Positions 7,907-17,915 of a DNA stretch of 64,000 bases are shown one piece after another. The notes beneath the pieces were generated by a model, which was given only the letters and a program-made list of their open reading frames with translations, was not told where the DNA came from and did not search any database. This DNA is from Actinocatenispora comari (GTDB lineage: Bacteria > Actinomycetota > Actinomycetes > Mycobacteriales > Micromonosporaceae): the NCBI RefSeq assembly GCF_017312725.1, contig NZ_BOPO01000133.1:1-64000 (forward strand), written 5' to 3'. The stretch's first letter is position 1; every line of letters starts with the position of its first letter. The translations under genes were made by a program, and so were the position numbers.

Positions 7907-8844
7907 ATGGCCGACGATCAGCTGTCCGAGGTGTTCGACCTCGTCGAGGTGCGCGGGGTGGTCTCCGGTGCCGTCGCGGTGCGCGGCCCGTGGGTGTCGC
8001 GGGTGGCCGTGGAGATCCCGCTCAAGTTCGTCGCGTTGGTGCGCGGCCGGGCCACGCTGACCGCCGACGGTGTGTCCGAGCCGATCGAGCTGGCGCCGGG
8101 CGACGTGGCGATCCTGAGCAACCGGTCGCGGCTGGAACTGTCCGGCGGCTCCGGCGACGGCCCGCCCCGCGAGGTCGTGCCCGACGAGGTGGAGCTGGAT
8201 CGCATCGTGGGCGCCGGGCCCGACGCCGACGTCGTTCTCGGCGGCCGGATCGAGCTGAACCAGACCGGCCGGGCGCTGTTGTTGCAGGCACTGCCCCCGG
8301 TCGCGCACGTGCGAGCGGCGGCGGCCGGGGCGACGAACCTGCGGGCGAGCCTGAAAAGGCTGTTCGACGAGGCCACCGGCGGCCGGATCGGCTCGGCGTT
8401 CGCCGTCCGGCAGTACGGCCAACTGCTGCTGCTCGACGTGCTGCGTGCCTACGTCGACCAGGTCGAGCTGCCGCCGGGCTGGCTGCGGCTGCTCACCGAC
8501 GACCGGCTCCGCCCGGCGCTCACCGGATGCACGCGGAGCCGGCCCGCTCGTGGAGCCTGCCGGAACTGTCCCGGCTCGCGGCGATGTCGCGCACCTCGTT
8601 CGCCGAGCGTTTCCGCGCGGTCGCGGCGATGCCGCCGCTGACCTATCTGGGCCGGTGGCGCATGATGCTCGCGCAGCGGGCGTTGCGGGACGGCGACAGC
8701 GGCGTGCGAGCGTTGGCGATCGAGCTCGGGTACGGGTCGGAGAGCGCGTTCAGCACGGCGTTCAAGCGCGAGGTCGGGGTCTCGCCGCTGCGCTACCGGC
8801 GGCAGGCCCGCGCCGGCGCGTCGGGTACGCCGCAGGTTCACTGA
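7907..8844 (+). pseudogene. AraC-family regulator with an apparent single-base frameshift
   Basis: An AraC regulator with an N-terminal cupin domain (MADDQLSEVFDLVEVRG, then a cupin strand set) is readable from ATG 7907 to about 8525. The reading frame then shifts: the C-terminal helix-turn-helix domain (MHAEPARSWSLPELSRLAAM, SFAERFRA, ALRDGDSGVRALAIELGYGS) continues one frame over to the stop at 8844. Comparing with the family, the missing base is most likely one G or C in ACCGGATGCAC near 8524-8528, where ACCGCGATGCAC is expected. Either a recently inactivated gene or a sequencing error; everything else is intact. It diverges from the SDR gene. Confidence 0.8.
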
Positions 8845-9407
8845 TCGCGGTGCAGCGCCTGGTGCAGGAACGCCAGGTAGGCGGGGCGGTCGGCGTCGGG
8901 GAGCAGGGCGCCGGCGGTGGCCCGCTGGGCTTGGAGGAGCCCGATGTAGGCGGTGTACCCGAGCACCGCCCGGAACCGCGCCTCCGGCTCCGGGCAGCCG
9001 GACTGCCGGTACGCGGCGGCGATGAAGTCGACCCGCCGCGCGGTCACGGCCGCGAGTACCGGTGCGACGGCCGGGTGGTCGGCGTGCGCGAGCAGCGCCA
9101 GTTCGGCCCGGTTCGCGGTGGTCCGGCCGATGGTGGCGGCGAGCAGCGCGTCGAGCCGGCGCTGCGGGTCGGTGATCGGTTCGAGGTCCCGGATCACCGC
9201 CTCGGTGTGCCGGTCCGCCCAGTACGCCAGGGCCGCGTCGATCAGCGCGTCCCGGTTGGCGAAGTGCCAGTAGAAGCTGCCCTTGGTGGTACCCAGCCGG
9301 GCCGCGATCGGCTCGACCGCGACCGCGGCGAGCCCACCGTCGGCGAGGGCGGCCAGTGCCGCGTCGGCCCAGTCGGTACGCGTCAGGTTCCGTCTCATCG
9401 CCTCCAT
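8838..9407 (-). CDS. TetR-family transcriptional regulator
   Basis: 189 residues. The N-terminal helix-turn-helix is complete (IAARLGTTKGSFYWHFANRDALIDAAL); the C-terminal ligand domain is of the usual length. The start is ambiguous: ATG 9407 lies inside an operator palindrome and would give a leaderless message, while ATG 9398 (MRRNLTR) has GGAGG only two bases away. It diverges from the SRPBCC gene over a gap filled with two nested palindromes, so it probably represses itself and that gene. Its 3' end overlaps the end of the AraC-type gene by seven bases on the opposite strand. Confidence 0.9.
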   Translation of the reverse strand: MEAMRRNLTRTDWADAALAALADGGLAAVAVEPIAARLGTTKGSFYWHFANRDALIDAALAYWADRHTEAVIRDLEPITDPQRRLDALLAATIGRTTANRAELALLAHADHPAVAPVLAAVTARRVDFIAAAYRQSGCPEPEARFRAVLGYTAYIGLLQAQRATAGALLPDADRPAYLAFLHQALHRDQ

Positions 9408-9433
9408 ACGCTAGCGTATGGTCAGACCATACG
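9405..9433. promoter_or_regulatory. Two overlapping operator palindromes
   Basis: A perfect 16-bp palindrome CATACGCTAGCGTATG (9405-9420) overlaps a second one, CGTATGGTCAGACCATACG (9415-9433, one central base). They share the half-site CGTATG. They sit between the TetR start and the SRPBCC gene, as expected of a TetR operator. Confidence 0.8.
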
Positions 9434-9454
9434 GTGGCGTACGGAGGTGTGGCG

Positions 9455-9988
9455 ATGCTCGACCGGATCCGCAACTGGGGCGGGAACGCCGCGGAGGTGG
9501 CCCGGCACTACCCGGGCGAGGACTACCTGACCGGGCCGGCCGAGCGGCTGACCAGGGCGGTGACGGTGGAGGCGCCGGCACCGGTGACCTACCGCTGGCT
9601 GTGCCAGCTCGCCGTCGCGCCCTACTCGTACGACTGGCTGGACAACCGGAGCCGGCGCAGCCCGGCGGAGCTGACGCCGGGCGCCGACGACCTGCACGTC
9701 GGCCAGCGGCTGCTGGTCTTCGAGCTGCGCGAGATCGAACCCGGGCACAGCTTCTCCGGTCGCGGGTATCCCGCCGCGGAACGGCTGTTCGGCCCGCTGG
9801 CCGGCACCTACGCCGTCGAGCCGATCGACGCGCACCGCTGCCGGCTCGTCTGCCGGCTGGTCTTCGCCCGCCGCCGCGGCCCCGCCCGCGCCCTCTCGAT
9901 CGCCCTCGCCTGCGGCGACCTGATCATGATGCGCAAACAACTACGCACCCTCAAATCCCACGCCGAACACCACACAACACCCCGATGA
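9455..9988 (+). CDS. SRPBCC (START-like) family protein
   Basis: 177-residue soluble protein with the helix-grip layout of the SRPBCC superfamily: an early strand TRAVTVEAPAPVTYRWLCQL, then a middle LHVGQRLLVFELREIEPGHSFSGRG and a C-terminal helix SIALACGDLIMMRKQLRTLK. Such proteins hold small hydrophobic ligands or act as lyases/cyclases; no catalytic residues can be named here. ATG 9455 is preceded by GGAGG with 7-base spacing, only 22 bp after the operator palindromes, so expression is probably controlled by the divergent TetR protein. The 181 bp after it carry no gene. Confidence 0.78.
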   Translation: MLDRIRNWGGNAAEVARHYPGEDYLTGPAERLTRAVTVEAPAPVTYRWLCQLAVAPYSYDWLDNRSRRSPAELTPGADDLHVGQRLLVFELREIEPGHSFSGRGYPAAERLFGPLAGTYAVEPIDAHRCRLVCRLVFARRRGPARALSIALACGDLIMMRKQLRTLKSHAEHHTTPR

Positions 9989-10169
9989 CGCTCCCGCCCC
10001 GCCATCCCGAAACAACCCCGAAACGGCCAGCCGCCGTCCGGATCCGATCACCGTTCCTCACAAGGGGTCGAAGAGCGAGCAGAGGTGCTCTTCACCCCAC
10101 GAACAGCAACCGACGCCGCAGCAGACACGATCACCAACACCACCTCGCCACGCGGTAGCGTGCGCGGAT

Positions 10170-10964
10170 GTGACGCACACCCACGACACCCACTTCGGCG
10201 AACAGGGTGGCCTGCTGACCTACGGCAGCTACCTCCGCCTGCCCGAGCTGCTCGACCAGCAGCGACCGCAGACCGACCCGGCGGCGCACGACGAGCTGCT
10301 GTTCATCACCGTGCACCAGGCGTACGAGCTGTGGTTCAAGCTGGCGCTGCACGAGCTCACCGACGCCCGCGACCGGCTGCTCGCCGGCGAGACGTACCTG
10401 CCCCGGGTACGGCTGGAGCGCTGTCGCGCGATCGGCCGGCTCGCGGTGCAGCAGGTCGACGTGATCGACACCATGACCCCGCAGGACTTCCTGGAGTTCC
10501 GCACGGTGCTCGCGCCGGCGTCGGGGTTCCAGTCGGTCCAGTTCCGGGAGATCGAGTTCCTGTCCGGGCTCAAGGATCCGGGCTACATCGAGCGGTTCCG
10601 CGGCCTGACCGAGCAGCAGCGCAGCGACCTGCTGCGCCGGCTGGAGGAGCCGAGCCTGTGGGACGGCTTCCTGCGGGTACTGGCGGCGGCCGGGTTCTCG
10701 GTGGACACCGCCGAGCAGCGGTTCACCGCGTACGAGACGATCGCCCGGGACCGGGCCCGGTTCGGCCCGCTGTGGGACCTGGCCGAGGCGCTGGTCGAGC
10801 ACGACCAGGTCTGGGCGCTGTGGCGGGCCCGGCACGTGCTGATGGTGGAGCGCCAGATCGGCACCAAGACCGGTACCGGCGGCAGCTCCGGCTCGCACTA
10901 CCTGCGCTCCCGGGTGGAGCTGCGCTTCTACCCCGAGCTGTGGGAGCTGCGCAGCCGCCTCTGA
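10170..10964 (+). CDS. kynA: Tryptophan 2,3-dioxygenase
   Basis: Heme dioxygenase that opens the indole ring of tryptophan to N-formylkynurenine. 264 residues, within the normal bacterial range. Diagnostic segments are LTYGSYLRLPELL, FITVHQAYELWFK (substrate pocket), GFQSVQFREIEF and the distal WRARHVLMVERQIGTKTGTGGSSG, which contains the proximal heme His and the substrate-carboxylate binding Thr/Gly loop. The GTG at 10170 gives the standard N-terminus THTHDTHFG. No kynureninase or formamidase gene is beside it, so it probably feeds NAD synthesis or a secondary pathway encoded elsewhere. Confidence 0.95.
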   Translation: MTHTHDTHFGEQGGLLTYGSYLRLPELLDQQRPQTDPAAHDELLFITVHQAYELWFKLALHELTDARDRLLAGETYLPRVRLERCRAIGRLAVQQVDVIDTMTPQDFLEFRTVLAPASGFQSVQFREIEFLSGLKDPGYIERFRGLTEQQRSDLLRRLEEPSLWDGFLRVLAAAGFSVDTAEQRFTAYETIARDRARFGPLWDLAEALVEHDQVWALWRARHVLMVERQIGTKTGTGGSSGSHYLRSRVELRFYPELWELRSRL

Positions 10965-11116
10965 CCGGGCCCCACGACGCGCGCGGCCGACCCCTCGACG
11001 GCCGCCGGAGCGGATCCGGCGGCGCGTGCTCCCGGGTTTGTGCCACCCCTCGGCTCGACCCCGCCACCGCGCCGGACAAGCCCCTAGCGTGAGGGTCCGA
11101 GTCAAGGGGAGGGGCC

Positions 11117-12598
11117 ATGACGAGGATTCTGGAGCAGCGGTACGAGCTGGAGGCGGAGATCGCGTCCGGCGCCGCCGGCACCGTGTGGCGCGCGCGGGAC
11201 CTCACCACCGGTACGCCGGTGGCGGTCAAGCTGTTGCACCCCTCGGCGGCGGCGCAGCCCGACGTGGTCGAGGCGTTCCGCGAGGAGGCCCGGGTCCTCG
11301 GCGAGCTGCGGCACCCCGGCGTGGTCCGCGCGCACGAGTTCCTGCACACCTCCGACGGGACGTACGCGCTGGTGATGGACCTGGTGGCCGGTCGTGACCT
11401 GCGCCGGCTGCTGATCGCCGACGGGCCGCTCGCACCGGCCGCCGCCGCCTCGGTACTGGCGCAGGTGGCCGCGGCGATCTCCGCCGTGCACGCGGCCGGC
11501 GTGGTGCACGGTGACGTCAAGCCGGGCAACATCCTGGTCCCCGAGCCGCCCGGTACCGACGGGGTCCGGCTGGTGGACTTCGGTGTGGCGCAACGGATGC
11601 AGCGGCCGGTCGGGGCGACGCACGCCACCCCGGAGTACGTCGCGCCGGAGGTGGTGGCGGGTCATCCGCCGATGCCGGCCAGCGACGTCTACGGCATCGG
11701 CATCGTGGCGTACGAGGCACTGTCCGGCCGCAGCCCGTTCCGCGGCGGCAGCGTCGACGAGGTGCTGCGCCGGCACCACGGCTGGACGGTCGTGCAGCTG
11801 CCCGGGGTGCCGAAGCCGTTGTGGGACTTGATCAACCGCTGCCTGGAGCTCGATCCGGCGGGGCGCCCGACCGCGGGCGAACTGAACGTGCGGCTGGCCG
11901 AGCTGGGGCCGGAGCTGGTCGGCCTGCCGCCGGTCGCGCTGGCGCCGGACAGCCCGACGCTGCAGCCCCGGGGCGACCAGGAGCCGACGGACGGCGGTTT
12001 CGTCAGCCTGGACAGCCTGCTCGGGGCGGCTCCGGCGGCGAGTTCGGTGGCCGAGCCGACCGCGGCCGACTCGATCCCGGCCGGCCCGATCCCGGTCGGC
12101 CCGGCGCTGGTCGAGCCGACGCCGATCGAGCCGGCCCGGTCCGGCCCGGTGCCGGTCGCCGCACCGGCCGAGCCCGCGCCGTGGCACGCCGACCGCGAGT
12201 CGGCGACCGGCGGCAACCGGGCCAGGCTGCTGCTCGGCGTGGCGGCCGGGGTAGTGCTGGTGGCGCTGCTCGCGATCGGCGGCTGGCTGCTGGTGGGCGG
12301 TGGGGGCCAGCAGCAGACGCCGCCGGCGGCGGACCCGAAGCACCCGTCCGCCTCGACGCCTGCCCGGCAGCACCACCGGTCGGCGAGCCCGCCGCCGTCG
12401 TCACCCAGCGCGACGCCGGGCGACGGCGGTACCGAGGCCGACGGCGGGGACGGCGCGGCGCCGGGCGGTGAGCAGGGCGGCGGGGCCGACGGCGGTGCCG
12501 GTACCGACGGGGGCGACGGCACCGGATCCGGTGGCACCGCGGGAAATCCGCCCGGTATCGGTGGGCCGATGCCGACGATGGGTGCCTTCGGCAACTGA
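11117..12598 (+). CDS. Transmembrane serine/threonine protein kinase (PknB-type)
   Basis: 493 residues. Residues about 8-265 form a Hanks-type kinase: VAVKLLHP with the ATP Lys, catalytic loop HGDVKPGNIL, and VDFGVA for DFG. The usual HRD Arg is Gly here, making it a non-RD kinase that may not need activation-loop phosphorylation. A Pro-rich linker follows, then one membrane helix near 375-395 (LLLGVAAGVVLVALLAIGGW) and an outer tail rich in Gly, Asp and Ala, without PASTA repeats. GGGGAGGGG precedes ATG 11117. It has no obvious operon partner; its substrate is unknown. Confidence 0.92.
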   Translation: MTRILEQRYELEAEIASGAAGTVWRARDLTTGTPVAVKLLHPSAAAQPDVVEAFREEARVLGELRHPGVVRAHEFLHTSDGTYALVMDLVAGRDLRRLLIADGPLAPAAAASVLAQVAAAISAVHAAGVVHGDVKPGNILVPEPPGTDGVRLVDFGVAQRMQRPVGATHATPEYVAPEVVAGHPPMPASDVYGIGIVAYEALSGRSPFRGGSVDEVLRRHHGWTVVQLPGVPKPLWDLINRCLELDPAGRPTAGELNVRLAELGPELVGLPPVALAPDSPTLQPRGDQEPTDGGFVSLDSLLGAAPAASSVAEPTAADSIPAGPIPVGPALVEPTPIEPARSGPVPVAAPAEPAPWHADRESATGGNRARLLLGVAAGVVLVALLAIGGWLLVGGGGQQQTPPAADPKHPSASTPARQHHRSASPPPSSPSATPGDGGTEADGGDGAAPGGEQGGGADGGAGTDGGDGTGSGGTAGNPPGIGGPMPTMGAFGN

Positions 12599-12640
12599 GT
12601 GCGACGGCGGTCGCGGGCACGGAACCGTTGCGCGGTAAGG

Positions 12641-12670
12641 CGGCGCCGGTCGGGACACCGACCGGCGCCG
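12641..12670 (+). terminator. Strong hairpin terminator after the kinase gene
   Basis: Perfect 13-bp arms CGGCGCCGGTCGG (12641-12653) and CCGACCGGCGCCG (12658-12670) with a GACA loop, 43 bp after the kinase stop. No U-tract. Confidence 0.8.
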
Positions 12671-12827
12671 TTCATGTCTGCGCTGCCCGGCTGACTGGTT
12701 CGCCCGTCCGGGCCCGGTGTGGCTGGCTGCCGGTCGACCCGACTGTCCAGTTGCGACCGTCCGGCCCGGACAGTACACAATGGATCGACGAAAAGTCTGG
12801 ATTTCACTGCGACGAGGTGGCAGCGTA

Positions 12828-13349
12828 ATGGCTATGGCGGATTCTGGTCTCAACGCGACGGCGGCGGCCCTGCTGGGGCTGCTGCACGAGGGCCCGATGA
12901 CGGGTGGGCAGTTGATGGCGGAGGCGGAGCGCAAGCTCGGCCCGTTCTGGTCGATGACCCGCAGCCAGGTCTACCGGGAGTTGCCCGCGCTGGCCGACGC
13001 CGGCCTGGTGCGGATGGGCAAGCCGGGCCCGCGGGCCAGCCAGCCCTACACGATCTCCGCGGCCGGCAAGCGGGCGTTCGCCCGCTGGCTGTCCGAGCCG
13101 GTCGGGCGCGACCAGCTGCGCAACCCGGTCATCCTGCGGGTGGCGTTCGGCAAGTTGCACAGTGGCCAGCAGCTCGCCGAGCTGTACTCGCAGGCCGAGG
13201 CGCAGCACACCGAGGCGCTGTCCGCGACGCGGGAGCAGGCCAAGCAGGCCGCCGCCGACGGCGACGAGTACGGCGCGGCGGCGCTCAACTTCGCCGTCTC
13301 GTACCACCGTGCCGCGCTGACCTGGCTGAAGAACGCCCCCCGCGGCTGA
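12828..13349 (+). CDS. PadR-family transcriptional regulator
   Basis: 173 residues: an N-terminal winged helix typical of PadR (ALLGLLHEGPMTGGQLMAEAE, SRSQVYREL-like MTRSQVYRELPALADAGLVR, PYTISAAGKRAFARWLSEP) and a C-terminal helical dimerisation domain of the Vir_act_alpha_C type. ATG 12828 has GAGG upstream; ATG 12834 is an alternative. It stands alone between the kinase gene and prfB, so its target is not evident, although PadR proteins normally repress a neighbouring gene in response to small aromatic or toxic molecules. Confidence 0.9.
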   Translation: MAMADSGLNATAAALLGLLHEGPMTGGQLMAEAERKLGPFWSMTRSQVYRELPALADAGLVRMGKPGPRASQPYTISAAGKRAFARWLSEPVGRDQLRNPVILRVAFGKLHSGQQLAELYSQAEAQHTEALSATREQAKQAAADGDEYGAAALNFAVSYHRAALTWLKNAPRG

Positions 13350-13413
13350 CTCCGCCCGGCCCGTGCGAACCGGGGGCGCGGCGGGCGAGCAGACGAAGCG
13401 TCGGCCCGCCGCG

Positions 13414-13427
13414 TACCCTTGGCAGAC

Positions 13428-13430
<3 letters not shown>
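13414..13430 (+). promoter_or_regulatory. Leaderless promoter of prfB
   Basis: A -10-like hexamer TACCCT (13414-13419) ends 8 bases before the GTG start at 13428, and there is no ribosome binding site. This geometry predicts a leaderless message beginning at the start codon. Confidence 0.5.
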
Positions 13431-14540
<1,110 letters not shown>

Positions 14541-14901
14541 CTCTTTCGTGTCATCCAGCGAGTCGACGCTCACTCCGGGGAGTGAGCACCCGGCGTTGCT
14601 ACGCCGTGCCGTACCGCAAAGAAGGTAACTTTCTGTGTGGGCGACCTCCCCAGTCGTCCACGGCCCGGGACGCTGTCGGTCGGTGGCGGTACGGGCGAAA
14701 CCCCTCGGGCCCGTCGTGTTTCCGGTCGCGACGGGCCCAGCCCGTGCCGGACCAATCGCCCACAATGGCGTGATTCGCGGCACGTCGAGCGGCGAATTTC
14801 GAGGTAAGAGCCACTGAAACGGCGGCCATCGATACAGGTACCGGACGAAGTACCCTGCCTGCCCCCGCCGGCACTTGTCGCTCCGCGTAAACTTCCGACC
14901 C
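14541..14901. other. Intergenic region between prfB and ftsE
   Basis: 361 bp without a credible gene. It holds a 20-bp palindrome just after prfB and, at its right end, the presumed ftsE promoter. A short AAGAAGGTAACTTTCT inverted repeat sits near 14621-14636. No RNA family is recognised. Confidence 0.5.
14568..14587 (+). terminator. Palindrome after prfB, probable terminator
   Basis: GCTCACTCC and GGAGTGAGC arms around GG form a perfect 9-bp stem 28 bp after the prfB stop. The loop is very short, so a protein-binding site is an alternative. Confidence 0.45.
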
Positions 14902-14904
14902 GTG
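14888..14904 (+). promoter_or_regulatory. Leaderless promoter of ftsE
   Basis: TAAACT (14888-14893) is a near-consensus -10 element ending 8 bases before GTG 14902, with no ribosome binding site between, the same arrangement as at prfB. Confidence 0.5.
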
Positions 14905-15582
14905 ATTCAGCTGGAGAACGTCACCAAGACCTACCCGCGGGCGACGCGACCCTCGTTGGAGGGTGCCAGCGCCTTCATCGAGAAGGGTGAGTTCGTCTTC
15001 TTCATCGGGCCGACCGGTTCCGGGAAGACCACGATCATCAGGCTGTTGCTGCGGGAGGAGACCCCCACCTCTGGTCGGGTGGTCGTCAACGGCCGCGACG
15101 TGGCCAACATGCACTCGTGGAAGGTGCCGGCGTTCCGCCGGTCCATCGGGTGCGTGTTCCAGGACTTCCGGCTGCTGCCGAACCGCACCGCGGCGGAGAA
15201 CGTCGCGTTCGCGTTGGAGGTCATCGGCAAGTCGCGGACCGTCGCGCGGCGCGTGGTGCCCGAGGTCCTGGAGTTGGTCGGCCTCGGCGGCAAGGAGAAC
15301 CGGTACCCCCATCAGCTGTCCGGCGGTGAGCAGCAGCGTGTGGCGATCGCCCGGGCGTTCGTGAACCGTCCGCTGGTGCTGCTGGCCGACGAGCCGACGG
15401 GAAACCTCGACCCGGACACCAGCATCGAGATCATGCGGCTGCTGGACCGGATCAACCGCACCGGTACCACCATCGTGATGGTCACCCACGACTCCAACAT
15501 CGTGAACCAGATGCGTCGTCGGGTGATCGAGATCGACACCGGCCGGATCGTGCGGGACCAGCCGCGCGGCGTCTACGGCTGA
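14902..15582 (+). CDS. ftsE: Cell division ATP-binding protein FtsE
   Basis: ATPase of the FtsEX complex, which couples the divisome to peptidoglycan hydrolase activation. 226 residues. Walker [10 protein letters not shown] lies about residue 36, the signature [14 protein letters not shown] and Walker [14 protein letters not shown] are intact, with the H-loop in [11 protein letters not shown] 14902 gives the usual N-terminus [12 protein letters not shown]; a -10-like TAAACT immediately upstream suggests a leaderless message. ftsX follows 57 bp downstream in the same direction, so the two are almost certainly co-transcribed. Confidence 0.97.
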   Translation: MIQLENVTKTYPRATRPSLEGASAFIEKGEFVFFIGPTGSGKTTIIRLLLREETPTSGRVVVNGRDVANMHSWKVPAFRRSIGCVFQDFRLLPNRTAAENVAFALEVIGKSRTVARRVVPEVLELVGLGGKENRYPHQLSGGEQQRVAIARAFVNRPLVLLADEPTGNLDPDTSIEIMRLLDRINRTGTTIVMVTHDSNIVNQMRRRVIEIDTGRIVRDQPRGVYG

Positions 15583-15639
15583 CCCGGGTCGCAAGACTCC
15601 GTCCGAGATAGAGCGCGGCTCACCACCGGAAGGAAGCAG

Positions 15640-16521
15640 ATGCGCGCGAAGTACGTCCTGTCCGAGGTCTTCCTCGGACTGTGGCGCAACGTCACGATGA
15701 CGATCGCCATGATCATCACGATGGCGGTGTCGCTGTCGATGCTGGGCGCCAGCCTCCTGCTGTACTGGAAGGTCCAGGACATGCAGGACTACTTCAATAC
15801 GAAGGTGGAGATGTCGGTCTTCCTGAAGACCGGCTTCACGCAGGACCAGAAGCAGCAGCTGGCGACCGAGCTGAACAACGACAACCGGGTCGCGAAGCTT
15901 CAGTTCGAGAGCCAGAACCAGGCCTACCAGCGGTTCCGGACCGAGTTCAAGGACGCCAAGGACCTCGTCGACTCCACCAAGCCCGAGGCGCTGCCGGCGT
16001 CGTTCCGGGTCAAGCTGAAGGACCCGCACCAGTACGCCGAGGTCCAGGCCGACTACAAGGGCAAGCCCGGCGTCGAGTCGATCGTGAACCAGCAACAGAC
16101 GCTGGACAAGATCTTCTCCGTCCTCAACGGCATCCAGAACCTGGCCCTGGTGGTGGCCATCGTGCAAGGGTTGGCGGCGCTCCTGCTGGTGGCGAACACC
16201 ATCCAGGTCGCCGCGTACTCGAGACGCCGCGAGGTCGGCATCATGAAACTGGTCGGCGCATCGAACTGGTTCATCCAGCTACCGTTCGTGCTGGAGGCGG
16301 TGTTCGCCGGTCTGATCGGCGCCATCATCTCGTTCGTGGTGCTCGCCGTGGCCAAGGCGTTCCTGCTGGACAAGACGTTGTCGGGGATCTTCACCGCCGG
16401 CATCATCCCGCCGATCAGCTGGAACGACATCCTGCTGACGTTGCCGTTGCTGCTGCTGGTCGCCGCGGTGATCAGTGCCGTCACCGGCTGGGTCACGCTG
16501 CGGTTCCGACTGCGTACCTGA
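15640..16521 (+). CDS. ftsX: Cell division permease FtsX
   Basis: 293-residue membrane partner of FtsE. One helix near residues 22-45 ([20 protein letters not shown]) is followed by an extracellular domain of about 120 residues, the region that engages peptidoglycan hydrolases in mycobacteria, and then three C-terminal helices including [20 protein letters not shown] and [22 protein letters not shown] 15640 has a strong GGAAGGA upstream. Four membrane helices and an outer loop of this size are standard for the family. Confidence 0.96.
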   Translation: MRAKYVLSEVFLGLWRNVTMTIAMIITMAVSLSMLGASLLLYWKVQDMQDYFNTKVEMSVFLKTGFTQDQKQQLATELNNDNRVAKLQFESQNQAYQRFRTEFKDAKDLVDSTKPEALPASFRVKLKDPHQYAEVQADYKGKPGVESIVNQQQTLDKIFSVLNGIQNLALVVAIVQGLAALLLVANTIQVAAYSRRREVGIMKLVGASNWFIQLPFVLEAVFAGLIGAIISFVVLAVAKAFLLDKTLSGIFTAGIIPPISWNDILLTLPLLLLVAAVISAVTGWVTLRFRLRT

Positions 16522-16585
16522 CCTCAGGGTCTGTTCGGGCCTCCCGCGCCACCGGCCGGGCGCCGAACACGCACGTTCGACCGGT

Positions 16586-16622
16586 ACCGGCCGGGCGACC
16601 CACCGCGGGCCGCCCGGCCGGT
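16586..16622 (+). terminator. Hairpin terminator after ftsX
   Basis: 12-bp perfect arms ACCGGCCGGGCG (16586-16597) and CGCCCGGCCGGT (16611-16622) with a 13-nt loop, 64 bp after the ftsX stop. Confidence 0.7.
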
Positions 16623-16744
16623 TCGTGTCCGGCGAAAACTCCTTGGACGCGGTGGGTGGCCGGTCCCGTACCATGGGCGCTCGGTCGGGCAACAGAGGCG
16701 CCGGCGGGACGTCCCGGCGGAACCTCTCGGTGAGTGGAGGAACG

Positions 16745-17224
16745 GTGCCACGGGAACAGGGGCGCAAGCTCGTCGCGTCGAACAAGCGGGCCCGGCACGA
16801 CTACGCCATCCTCGACACGTACGAGGCGGGCATGGTGCTGACCGGTACCGAGGTCAAGTCGCTGCGGGCCGGCCGCGCCTCCCTGACCGACGCCTTCGCG
16901 CACCTCGACCGCGGTGAGGTCTGGCTCTACGGCATGCACGTGCCGGAGTACGTCAACGGCACCTGGACCAACCACGCACCGCGGCGCACCCGCAAGCTGT
17001 TGCTGAACCGGCGCGAGATCGAGAAGATCGCCGGCAAGCTGAACGAGTCCGGCGTCACCCTCGTCCCGCTGTCGGTCTACTTCAACAACGGGTACGCCAA
17101 GGTCGAGCTCGGCCTCGCCCGCGGCAAGAAGACCTGGGACAAGCGGCAGGACCTCGCCAAGCGCGACGCCGACCGCGAGATCGCCCGCGTGATGGGCCGC
17201 CGCCGCAAGGGCATCACCAGCTGA
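16745..17224 (+). CDS. smpB: SsrA-binding protein SmpB
   Basis: Binds tmRNA and delivers it to stalled ribosomes for trans-translation. 159 residues, standard. Typical motifs: [24 protein letters not shown] at the start (core), [17 protein letters not shown], and the basic tail [20 protein letters not shown] that folds in the decoding centre. GTG 16745 is preceded by GTGGAGG with suitable spacing. Its RNA partner, ssrA, lies 91 bp downstream, the arrangement also seen in mycobacteria. Confidence 0.97.
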   Translation: MPREQGRKLVASNKRARHDYAILDTYEAGMVLTGTEVKSLRAGRASLTDAFAHLDRGEVWLYGMHVPEYVNGTWTNHAPRRTRKLLLNRREIEKIAGKLNESGVTLVPLSVYFNNGYAKVELGLARGKKTWDKRQDLAKRDADREIARVMGRRRKGITS

Positions 17225-17291
17225 TCCGGCCCGCCGCGCGGCGGCCACCCTCCGCCTCGATACCGGGAAGACAACCGGGGCGGGCGGGCGT

Positions 17292-17297
17292 TAAGAT
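17292..17297 (+). promoter_or_regulatory. -10 element of the ssrA promoter
   Basis: TAAGAT at 17292-17297, 18 bp before the predicted mature 5' end. The short extra leader would be removed by RNase P. Confidence 0.45.
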
Positions 17298-17315
17298 CGA
17301 TGTACAACTCAACAG

Positions 17316-17684
17316 GGGGGTGACTGGTTTCGACTTCGTACGTCGAGCCAGGGGAAGCGGGCTGAGGAAGCCGACGTCGTCTCATTAATCGGTCGTCGGA
17401 AACCAAAAAGCGCCAACTCTAAGCGCGCTGACTTCGCTCTCGCCGCCTGAGGCGACAGCAAGTCTGTCGGTCCGGAAGTGCCTTCGGTCCGGTAGCCGGC
17501 ATCAGCTAGAGGGCTTGCTGTCCGAGTTCGGCCGCGGAACTCGGACGGGACTTTCACAGCGGCTGGGCCTGTCACATCGTCTCGCTCGCGTGATCGATGG
17601 GGCCAAGTAGAGGCATAGCGAGCTGCGCCCGGAGAAGCCCTGGCAACACAGCGAAGGACCCGGGTTCAATTCCCGGCACCTCCA
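17316..17684 (+). ncRNA. ssrA: tmRNA (one-piece)
   Basis: Rescues stalled ribosomes with SmpB. The 5' end GGGGGTGACTGGTTTCGAC and the 3' end GGTTCAATTCCCGGCACCTCC are the conserved tRNA-like halves: GGGGGTG pairs with CACCTCC, and GGTTCAAT is the T loop. The 3' CCA is not encoded; A17684 is the discriminator. The tag frame (17412-17450) reads ANSKRADFALAA followed by TGA, a typical actinobacterial tag with the ALAA protease signal. Length about 369 nt. Confidence 0.96.
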
Positions 17685-17744
17685 CTCGTCGGATGGGCGG
17701 ACTGTGCTCGCGCTTGTGCGCTTGCCGGTCCGCCTCGTCATGTT

Positions 17745-17797
17745 GTGCGGGGGCGCGGCCCCCGCACCCCGCGCCGGAGGGGCTTCGCCCCCCGGCA
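17745..17797 (+). terminator. Terminator hairpins after ssrA
   Basis: A perfect 10-bp stem GTGCGGGGGC/GCCCCCGCAC (17745-17767, loop GCG) is followed by a second stem GCCGGAGGGGC/GCCCCCCGGC with one bulged A (17773-17797). The remaining bases up to 17915 hold only GC-rich low-complexity sequence. Confidence 0.75.
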
Positions 17798-17915
17798 CCC
17801 CCCTTCACTCGCTGAGGTGCTCGCCGTCGTTGGGTGCGGGCGCTTTGCTTCGCTCGCTGGTCTTGGCGTTGGGTGGGAGTGCTTCGCTCCGCTTGAACCC
17901 CTGTTTGGGCGGGGG

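Noticed and set aside
17685-17915. A small protein after ssrA
   Set aside because: The frames there are short, interrupted and dominated by hairpin sequence; nothing resembles a protein.
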